From a virus, in the IMG/VR virus record IMGVR_UViG_3300032116_001297, positions 1 to 24,054 of that record: 24,054 nt of DNA. One strand, 5' to 3'. The translations under genes were made by a program, and so were the position numbers. Below, piece after piece: positions 1 through 5,625 of the stretch (the stretch's first letter is position 1; each line of letters opens with the position of its first letter). The notes below the pieces were generated by a model. That model was not told the DNA's origin. It worked only from the letters and a program-made list of their open reading frames with translations, and ran no database searches.

Positions 1-641
1 TCAACACTATTTTTTCCATAATTAGAATATCCGGCTAGAGTCATATTAGAGTTGAGTCCAGCCACACTAATAGTATTGTTGAACTTATATGACGAAGGAT
101 ATCGTGGCAGTAGATCATTATCAGATGAGTTGTTCCCAGCAGCTATAACCACAACTATTCCAGCATCACTAGCATTTTTTATAGCATTATACAGTGCTAG
201 AGACGATGAAGTTCCGCCTCCCCAGCTTAAATTAATAGCCGCTATATTATGTCCACGCAGTTTCATCTTAGTAGCATAGTTAATAGCTGTCGCCGCCGCC
301 CCCGTATATCCCAATCCTTGATAGTTTTGGAACTTAAGGGGCATTAATGTGACAGTATTTTTACTAACAGAATCAACTATTCCCGCAATGTGCGTTCCGT
401 GATAAAAATCGTCCTGTGGAATATTGTCGTTATTTGCAAAATCCCACCCATTAATATCGTCAATGTACCCGTTATTGTCGTTATCAATTCCGTCTACTTT
501 TTCACTAGGATTTGTCCATATATTCTCTGATAAGTCTTTATGATTAAGATCTATGCCAGAATCAACAAAAGCCACAATGGCACCAGTTAGTGCAAGCCTA
601 TTCTCTAGATTTTCAATATGTAATTTAGCATCCTTGCTCAT
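1..641 (-). CDS. Subtilisin-family (S8) serine protease, N-terminal part, cut by window edge
   Basis: Reading the minus strand from ATG at 641 gives 213 codons with no stop before the window edge. The first two members of the S8 triad are visible: Asp27 in VDSGID and His81 in HGTHIAGI. The oxyanion Asn170 follows in AAGNNSS. The Ser motif (GTSxA) would lie beyond position 1. Between Asp and His is an Asp/Asn-rich stretch (residues 50-62, DGIDNDNNGYIDD), common in secreted bacterial subtilases and probably calcium binding. The start is well supported by AAGGAGGT at 646-653. Oddly, there is no signal peptide and no propeptide: the catalytic domain begins about 20 residues in. Residues 7-18 (LHIENLENRLAL) resemble the LExR motif near the N-terminus of planctomycete exported proteins. 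It is the only minus-strand gene. Virion maturation or host lysis roles are speculation. Confidence 0.9.
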   Translation of the reverse strand, partial: MSKDAKLHIENLENRLALTGAIVAFVDSGIDLNHKDLSENIWTNPSEKVDGIDNDNNGYIDDINGWDFANNDNIPQDDFYHGTHIAGIVDSVSKNTVTLMPLKFQNYQGLGYTGAAATAINYATKMKLRGHNIAAINLSWGGGTSSSLALYNAIKNASDAGIVVVIAAGNNSSDNDLLPRYPSSYKFNNTISVAGLNSNMTLAGYSNYGKNSV

Positions 642-645
642 CGCC

Positions 646-653
646 ACCTCCTT
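646..653 (-). promoter_or_regulatory. Strong Shine-Dalgarno of the subtilase gene
   Basis: On the minus strand AAGGAGGT stands 4 bases before the ATG at 641. It is a full-length consensus ribosome binding site and decides this start. Confidence 0.8.
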
Positions 654-727
654 GTATTATATAGTACGTTCGTTAACTAGATTTGGATCAAACAGTGTTA
701 TTCCCCGTGTTACCGTGTATTATATAG
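653..727 (+). repeat. 12-base direct repeat in the divergent control region
   Basis: TGTATTATATAG occurs at 653-664 and again at 716-727, 63 bases apart, both on the + strand. The first copy abuts the ribosome binding site of the minus-strand subtilase and the second abuts the ribosome binding site of the + strand 54-residue gene. Each could be a -10-like element or a binding site. The second copy is part of the GTGTATA-type motif family of this window. Confidence 0.55.
715..727 (+). promoter_or_regulatory. Putative phage promoter, GTGTATT variant, upstream of the 54-residue gene
   Basis: GTGTATTATATAG begins 26 bases before the ATG at 741. This is closer than in the other five sites (33-50 bases), and a start of transcription 7-10 bases downstream would fall within the ribosome binding site AGGAG (729-733). 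The related copy at 653-664 may therefore be the one that drives this operon. No TTGACA-like -35 is visible. Confidence 0.4.
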
Positions 728-740
728 CAGGAGTATTAAT

Positions 741-905
741 ATGATTAAAAAGCAACAAATCGAAACGCAATTGGATTGCAGGGCTACAGCCGCTTTGCGA
801 AACGAAATAGTCGAAGATTTATCCAAGCCCGATAAGCCTATTAGCACGGTTTTAGAGGTAAAGGACAAGGATGAATCTGAAAACAACAACGAACAAGGCG
901 ATTGA
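741..905 (+). CDS. Small acidic protein of unknown function, 54 residues
   Basis: ATG at 741 follows AGGAG (729-733) with 7 bases between, and the frame stays open for 54 codons to TGA at 903-905. The product begins MIKKQQIETQLDC and ends in an acidic, Asn-rich tail (KDKDESENNNEQGD). No family is recognised and there is no membrane segment or signal peptide. It is the first gene of the + strand operon and overlaps the next gene by 35 bases, so the two are probably translationally coupled. The good ribosome binding site and the promoter-like motif just upstream are the main support. It may be a small regulator or a leader-type gene. Confidence 0.6.
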   Translation: MIKKQQIETQLDCRATAALRNEIVEDLSKPDKPISTVLEVKDKDESENNNEQGD

Positions 906-1647
906 GCTAGCTCGCATAGATTACGAAGACAATATAGAGCTTCTTGGCGTTTACGGGCTATGCGATGTTAACCAGCCCCTTTCTTACGCCATTAAAAATA
1001 AGACCATAACGGACTGTAATTGTTTTAGTCACGTATTTGGTAATGATTGTCGCTTTTTCTACGCTCTAGAGCAAGTCAAGAATAATAAGGTTATAAAATA
1101 CGAGCGTGGCATTGGGTACTTGGCTGATAAAAACGGTAAAACTGTTATTGTCAGAGAAATCCCAATAGCTACTGGATCAGACCCATCTAATCAATCGGCA
1201 TGCATAGGTGGATGTACGCCCTTTAGATGCACAGACTGTGATTATCTTATAGCTTATTCTACGGTTCCTCAATTATATGTTGAAAACTTATTAGAGTCTA
1301 ATTCACTAATTACGTCCATAGCCCCCTTTACGCCGCACTCTTTTGCGGTATCTGAAGACTCATTAGTTGGAAGATTAAACGATGGATTACAATCTTTATC
1401 TCTTAATAACGTTATGTTTGTGGAAAGGTTATGGAGTTCCTTATCAAGCTTTACTAAACAAATTATTCTTAAAACTAGCAAATTAGATGTTAAGAAACTA
1501 GCAACAAGCGTATTACAATTTGTTCCATCTAGTAAGTCTGGAGCCAAAAAGGGTTGCTTTATCTATGATAAGACGGACAATAATCTTAAGTATTATGATG
1601 GAGAGAAATGGAGATCTTTAGTTTGGAAGGAAGACATTGAAGAATGA
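871..1647 (+). CDS. Cysteine-rich protein of unknown function with fibre-type C-terminus
   Basis: The product has 258 residues. Nine cysteines are present, seven of them in two clusters: residues 49, 51 and 60, then 111, 115, 120 and 123 (CX3CX4CX2C). The second cluster could bind a metal. The C-terminal 30 residues (228-250, around CFIYDKTDNNLKYYDGEKW) match the pattern xxYDxxTNxLKYYDGxxWR, which is very common at module borders of phage fibre and baseplate-associated proteins. I infer a virion-associated or adhesin-like role, but no family is recognised over the first 220 residues. The start overlaps the preceding small gene, and the ribosome binding site is weak (AAGG 6-9 bases upstream), which suggests coupling. 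The stop overlaps the next start as ATGA. Confidence 0.6.
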   Translation: MNLKTTTNKAIELARIDYEDNIELLGVYGLCDVNQPLSYAIKNKTITDCNCFSHVFGNDCRFFYALEQVKNNKVIKYERGIGYLADKNGKTVIVREIPIATGSDPSNQSACIGGCTPFRCTDCDYLIAYSTVPQLYVENLLESNSLITSIAPFTPHSFAVSEDSLVGRLNDGLQSLSLNNVMFVERLWSSLSSFTKQIILKTSKLDVKKLATSVLQFVPSSKSGAKKGCFIYDKTDNNLKYYDGEKWRSLVWKEDIEE

Positions 1648-2150
1648 AAATACCCAAGAATATGACAGAACAAGAGGTGGTTCATCAAATCAATACCGTA
1701 GTCAATAGAATAGCATCTAAATATACGTTTTATGGATATGAGGTTGATGATATAAAACAAGAGGCTTTTATTATATGCATGGATGCGCTTGATAGATATG
1801 ACAATAAGCGGCCCTTAGAAAACTTCCTATCAGTACACTTATCTAATCGCTTAAAGAATTTTATTAGAGACAATTATTTTACAAAAGACGAAGAAGAAAA
1901 GAAAAAGGTGCTTAAGCCTAAGAGTTTGTCATCAGAAGAGTACATGCCGGTAAATAGGCACTCAGATAACCACGATATCAACATAGACGCTAAACAAATA
2001 CAAAAGATTTTAGACAAACACTTACCACCTAGTTATCGCGCCGACTATCTTAAACTAATTAATGATGTATATGTTCCTAAAAAGAGAAGAGAAGAAGTAA
2101 TAGAGCTTATAAAGGAATTAGTAGAAAGGTACATGGATGAAGAAGGGTAG
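1644..2150 (+). CDS. Small phage sigma-70-like factor
   Basis: The product has 168 residues. Residues 11-75 look like sigma region 2: helices around VNRIASKYTFYGYEVDDIKQEAF, then CMDALDRYD and LENFLSVHLSNRLKNFIRD. The pattern DDIKQExxxxxxDALDRYD is the usual core-binding and -10-recognition signature. After a charged linker (about 82-112), residues 115-165 form a second helical domain (ILDKHLPPSYRADYLKL through ELIKELVERY) that could be a reduced region 4. The size is like T4 gp55 (185 residues), which directs RNA polymerase to late promoters with no -35. That fits the GTGTATA motif upstream of the structural genes here. The pairing is inference. A non-sigma helix-turn-helix protein is the main alternative. 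Confidence 0.62.
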   Translation: MKIPKNMTEQEVVHQINTVVNRIASKYTFYGYEVDDIKQEAFIICMDALDRYDNKRPLENFLSVHLSNRLKNFIRDNYFTKDEEEKKKVLKPKSLSSEEYMPVNRHSDNHDINIDAKQIQKILDKHLPPSYRADYLKLINDVYVPKKRREEVIELIKELVERYMDEEG

Positions 2151-2922
2151 ACTATCTAAAGAAGAGATTAGGTTTATATCTAATAATATAGATAATCTCA
2201 CCGTAGACGATATAGCAAAAAAGCTCGACAGAGATGTTGAGTCTATAGACTCCTTTGTAAAGCGTAAGCTTAAGCGCGGACTATCTCTGGAAGAAGAGGC
2301 GGCTTTTGAATTAGAAGATCGCCCCTATTGGATAGAGCTAGAAAATCAGTTTACCTCTGAAGAGTTGGAACTATTTAAATATCACTGGACTAGAATTATC
2401 GCACAGTTCAAAGATGATGTTTTTCCTACTGAAGAACTACAGGTAGTAGATGTTATTAAGTTAGAAATACTCATGAATAGGTGCTTAAAGAGTAATAAGG
2501 ATAATCTTAATGAAATGAGCCTGCTTGAAAAACTTATTCGTGACGAGCGCGCTTTAGAAAAAGATCAGCGAGATCAAGATTATCTTATGAACCTTGAGAG
2601 ACAGATGGCGGCTCTACGGGCTAGTCAAGAAAGTCTTAACCGCGATTATCGTGAGCTACAAACAAAGAAGGCGGCGATGTTAAGAGAAATGAAGGGCACT
2701 AGAGAGCAGAGAATTAAACGACTAGAAGATAGTAAACAAAGCTTTACTTCTTGGATAGCTAGCTTAATACAAGATCCAGAGAAGATGAAACGTTACGGTA
2801 TAGAGATGGAGAAAATGAGACTGGCGATGTTGAAAGAAAAGGAACGCTTAAGCGCGTTCCATAAATATGAAGACGGGATAATTGATCAACCATTCTTAAC
2901 ACCAGATACAATTAAAGACTAA
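2137..2922 (+). CDS. Probable terminase small subunit
   Basis: The product has 261 residues. The N-terminal 45 residues form a helix-turn-helix-like unit (LTVDDIAKKLDRDVESIDSF). A Trp-containing helical segment follows (about 64-118), then a long charged coiled coil (about 130-240) rich in Glu, Lys, Arg and Gln. An N-terminal DNA-binding domain followed by an oligomerising helical domain is the general plan of small terminase subunits, which recognise phage DNA and stimulate the large subunit. The gene starts inside the end of the sigma-like gene (14-base overlap). Five genes, including gmd, separate it from the large terminase, which is unusual. No sequence match could be tested, so a coiled-coil DNA-binding protein of other function remains possible. 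Confidence 0.5.
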   Translation: MKKGRLSKEEIRFISNNIDNLTVDDIAKKLDRDVESIDSFVKRKLKRGLSLEEEAAFELEDRPYWIELENQFTSEELELFKYHWTRIIAQFKDDVFPTEELQVVDVIKLEILMNRCLKSNKDNLNEMSLLEKLIRDERALEKDQRDQDYLMNLERQMAALRASQESLNRDYRELQTKKAAMLREMKGTREQRIKRLEDSKQSFTSWIASLIQDPEKMKRYGIEMEKMRLAMLKEKERLSAFHKYEDGIIDQPFLTPDTIKD

Positions 2923-2934
2923 TTAGGAGAACAC

Positions 2935-4023
2935 ATGAAAACTGCGATTATTTTTGGAGTAACGGGACAAGATGGAAGCCACTTAGCAGACCTTCTATTA
3001 TCAAAAGAGTATAGCAAGGTAGTTGGGGTAATGCGACGATCTAGCGTTGATACAACTCAAAGAATAAAACATTTACTTTCTAATGATCGCTTCAAGCTTG
3101 TTGAGGGGGATATTACCGATTCTTATAGTGTCTCTAATCTACTTCGGAGTAACGTCGATGTAGATGAAATCTATAACTTGGCAGCGCAGTCTCATGTAGG
3201 AACATCATTCAAACAACCAGCTATTACCTGGGATATTACCGGTAAAGGCTGTATTAATATTCTACAGACAATAGTAGATCTAAATATGTTTCAGTCTAGA
3301 TTCTACCAAGCTTCTTCCAGCGAAATGTTTGGTGATTCTTACGATATTGGCCCAGATGGCACAAAATTTCAGAATGAAAATACTAAGTTTTTACCACAAT
3401 CTCCATATGCTATAGCTAAATGCGCCGCTCATTATGCAGTAAGACTCTTTAGAGAAGCGTATAGTCTTCATGCTAGTGCCGGAATACTTTTTAATCATGA
3501 AGGACCGCGCAGAGGAGATAACTTTGTAACTAAGAAAATAACAAATTGGATTGTAGATTTTCACTATTGGCTTTTGAGCAATAAGCTTGAACTAAAAGAT
3601 CTAAACTACGATACAGATTATATATACGGCAGAGTGCTTGGTGAAAACATTCCCAAATTAAGATTAGGAAATTTAGACTCCTTTAGAGATTGGGGATATG
3701 CTGGAGATTACGTTGAAGCTATGTGGCTTATGCTTCAACAAGAAATCCCAGACGATTATGTTATTTGTACTGGCAAAACTTATAAAGTACGAGACTTTTT
3801 AGACTTAGCATTTCATCGTATTGGCATAAATACTTGGTCTAATCTCGTAGTAGTAGATAAGGAGTTTTACAGACCAGCAGAAGTAGATTATTTACGTGGA
3901 GATTGCTCAAAAGCTAACGAAAAGCTTGGATGGATCCCAAAATATGACTTACCAGATTTAGTATCATTAATGATAAGTGATAGGTTAAATGAAAAACTAC
4001 CGTGTAACGCTAGACATATCTAG
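2935..4023 (+). CDS. gmd: GDP-mannose 4,6-dehydratase
   Basis: The product has 362 residues, typical for the family. It is a short-chain dehydrogenase that converts GDP-mannose to GDP-4-keto-6-deoxymannose, a precursor of GDP-fucose and other deoxysugars. Visible signatures are the NADP-binding loop GVTGQDGSHL (8-17), the early RRSS (34-37), and the catalytic set Ser128 and Glu130 in SSSEMFG with Tyr158 and Lys162 in YAIAK. FNHEGPRRG and KKITNW follow, then RDWGYAGDYVEAMW late. The usual Ser/Thr of the active site is Ser here. Compared with bacterial Gmd there is extra sequence between KKIT and LGN (residues 205-240). AGGAG lies 5 bases upstream of the start. Phages are known to carry gmd, probably to alter host surface glycans. 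Its place among packaging genes is odd. Confidence 0.95.
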   Translation: MKTAIIFGVTGQDGSHLADLLLSKEYSKVVGVMRRSSVDTTQRIKHLLSNDRFKLVEGDITDSYSVSNLLRSNVDVDEIYNLAAQSHVGTSFKQPAITWDITGKGCINILQTIVDLNMFQSRFYQASSSEMFGDSYDIGPDGTKFQNENTKFLPQSPYAIAKCAAHYAVRLFREAYSLHASAGILFNHEGPRRGDNFVTKKITNWIVDFHYWLLSNKLELKDLNYDTDYIYGRVLGENIPKLRLGNLDSFRDWGYAGDYVEAMWLMLQQEIPDDYVICTGKTYKVRDFLDLAFHRIGINTWSNLVVVDKEFYRPAEVDYLRGDCSKANEKLGWIPKYDLPDLVSLMISDRLNEKLPCNARHI

Positions 4024-4237
4024 AGTGTTTGACAAAATCAAACATTTAATATTAAGGGCTTATAATTCACCATTTCCTACCATTTTTATATCAGCTAATG
4101 ATCCAGACGAGGTCTGTAGGCTTGCTTTTGATCAATTAATAAAAATGATCATGGACCAAAACCCCTCCATTAGCATGAGAATTCTGTGTAGAAAACTTAA
4201 AAGAGAATGTAGAATAGATAAAATAGAGCTTCTATGA
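3989..4237 (+). CDS. Small basic protein of unknown function, 82 residues
   Basis: The product starts MKNYRVTLDISRVFDKIKHL and ends with a basic helix (MRILCRKLKRECRIDKIEL). It looks like a compact alpha/beta fold with no signal peptide or membrane segment. The start lies 35 bases inside the end of gmd, and the stop overlaps the HNH gene start as ATGA. This favours a real, coupled gene, although the ribosome binding site is weak. I do not recognise the family. Position before two nucleases and the high Lys/Arg content allow a nucleic-acid-binding accessory role, as inference only. Confidence 0.6.
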   Translation: MKNYRVTLDISRVFDKIKHLILRAYNSPFPTIFISANDPDEVCRLAFDQLIKMIMDQNPSISMRILCRKLKRECRIDKIELL

Positions 4238-4494
4238 AAAGAAACTATGATGATCCAGCTTATACGGCTTTTAGAAAAGCTGTTATTAAAAGAGATGGGA
4301 ATAGGTGTATGATGCCAGGATGTGGATACAACAGAAAACTACAGGTACACCATATTAGAAAGTGGTCTACCGCCTCTTCATTGAGATATGAAATATCTAA
4401 TGGGATTAGTTTATGTCCAAATTGCCACAAATCCATAAAGGGAAAAGAACACCACTATGAAACTTTATTTATGGAGATTATAAATGGCCTATAA
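4234..4494 (+). CDS. HNH endonuclease
   Basis: The product has 86 residues and is a compact HNH/McrA-type nuclease. The zinc-binding pairs are Cys25/Cys30 (CMMPGC) and Cys61/Cys64 (CPNC). The catalytic core is His39-His40 (VHHIRKW), Asn56 (SNGISLC) and His65, with His73 further on. HNH proteins next to the terminase are common in phages, where they can work with the large subunit during packaging. It is complete and free-standing and does not interrupt another gene, so a homing role is less likely. The start overlaps the preceding stop by 4 bases. Confidence 0.9.
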   Translation: MKRNYDDPAYTAFRKAVIKRDGNRCMMPGCGYNRKLQVHHIRKWSTASSLRYEISNGISLCPNCHKSIKGKEHHYETLFMEIINGL

Positions 4495-4984
4495 ACAAGC
4501 TCCACATTTTACAGTTATTAAAGACACAAGAGAGCAAGATGGATACTTTTTTAGCGCATTTAATACGTGCGCCGGAATGGTAGAGCGTAAGCTTGATACT
4601 GGAGATTATACCATACAGGGATTAGAAGACAAGGTGTGCATAGAGCGCAAGGGGTGTGTAGAAGAATTGGCTGTAAATCTAGGTCAAAAAAAATATACAT
4701 TTCTTGACGAGATAGAAAGAATGGCATCTTTTCCGCATAGATTTATAGTTTTAGAATTTTCATTAGAAGACTTGGTTAAATTCCCAGCCGAAACACGTAT
4801 TCCAATTAAGAACAAGGCTTCAGTAAAGATAACTGGAAAGTACATGTTGAAGTGTCTAATAGAGTTTCAAATTTATAATAATATCAATGTACTGTTCTGT
4901 GGGGATAAATATAATGCGTTCTTAGCGGTTAGTAGCATCTTTAAAAGAATCAACGAAATGTACACCATAGGGAGAAAAGAATGA
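4484..4984 (+). CDS. ERCC4 (XPF/Mus81-type) nuclease domain protein
   Basis: The product has 166 residues. Motifs in order are DTREQ (14-18), DTGDYTI (38-44) and IERKG (53-57), the GDYxnERK core of ERCC4 nucleases, which cut branched or flap DNA. The classic motif is ERKx3D. Here the residue after the three-residue spacer is Glu60 (ERKGCVE), a conservative change that should be checked for activity. The rest is an alpha/beta domain (FPHRFIVLEFSLEDL and following), with no helicase or HhH domain visible. GGAG at 4473-4476 precedes the start, which overlaps the HNH stop by 11 bases. A job in trimming or resolving branched DNA before or during packaging is a reasonable inference. Confidence 0.85.
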   Translation: MAYKQAPHFTVIKDTREQDGYFFSAFNTCAGMVERKLDTGDYTIQGLEDKVCIERKGCVEELAVNLGQKKYTFLDEIERMASFPHRFIVLEFSLEDLVKFPAETRIPIKNKASVKITGKYMLKCLIEFQIYNNINVLFCGDKYNAFLAVSSIFKRINEMYTIGRKE

Positions 4985-5625
4985 TGGCTGAACCAGAACT
5001 ATTAAAAGATTTTCATGACTATGGCGCTAACATAGCATCCAGAGAAATATTTTTACATAATCATTATCACACAGAGGACAATTCTAATCCCGGTGTTGAA
5101 TATAGAATGTCCAATACTTTTCTCAAAAATCTCAGAGCATTAGACACCAGATCAGATCAGCCCATTATTATACATATGCAGAGTATAGGTGGTGAATGGG
5201 ATGACGGCATGGCTATATATGACGCAATTACTATGTGTAGATCTTATGTTACCATTATTGCTTACGGGCAAGCCTCTTCAATGAGTAGCATTATATTGCA
5301 AGCTGCTGATTATAGACTTCTAACGCCCAATACGCACTTTATGTGCCATTTTGGGTCCAGCAATATCAATATGGATTATCTTAGTGCCATGAATTACGCT
5401 GATTATGAAAAGAAAATGTGCGATGTTATGTTTAATATCTACGCTAAAAGATGTGTTAATGGGTCATTCTTTTATGAAAAGTTTGGCAAAAAACCGAGCG
5501 AAAAACAGGTTAAGCAATTCTTGATTAGAAAGTTTAAGTCTGGCGATTGGTATATGCATTCAGATGAGGCTATTTACTATGGATTTGCTGATAAAATTAT
5601 AACTAGCTGGCACCCACTTGCATGA
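4981..5625 (+). CDS. ClpP-like serine protease
   Basis: The product has 214 residues, the size of ClpP. The family triad can be placed: Ser100 in GQASSMSS (ClpP GQAASMGA), His123 in FMCHFGSS (ClpP MIHQPLGG) and Asp189 in SGDWYMHSDEAIYYGFAD (ClpP ERDxxxxxxEAxxYGLxD). SIGGEWDDGMAIYDAI (68-83) is the conserved oxyanion-side segment. Thus all catalytic residues appear intact. No signal peptide is seen. In many phages a ClpP-fold enzyme is the prohead protease, but here a separate prohead protease lies after the portal, so this one is either a second maturation protease or acts on host proteins. The ATG overlaps the previous stop, and its own stop overlaps terL as ATGA. Confidence 0.88.
   Translation: MMAEPELLKDFHDYGANIASREIFLHNHYHTEDNSNPGVEYRMSNTFLKNLRALDTRSDQPIIIHMQSIGGEWDDGMAIYDAITMCRSYVTIIAYGQASSMSSIILQAADYRLLTPNTHFMCHFGSSNINMDYLSAMNYADYEKKMCDVMFNIYAKRCVNGSFFYEKFGKKPSEKQVKQFLIRKFKSGDWYMHSDEAIYYGFADKIITSWHPLA

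Noticed and set aside
52-744. Two + strand reading frames (52-279 and 553-744)
   Set aside because: They lie wholly or partly opposite the subtilase gene, whose minus-strand frame carries clear S8 motifs. The second also runs into the divergent control region and shows no protein signature.
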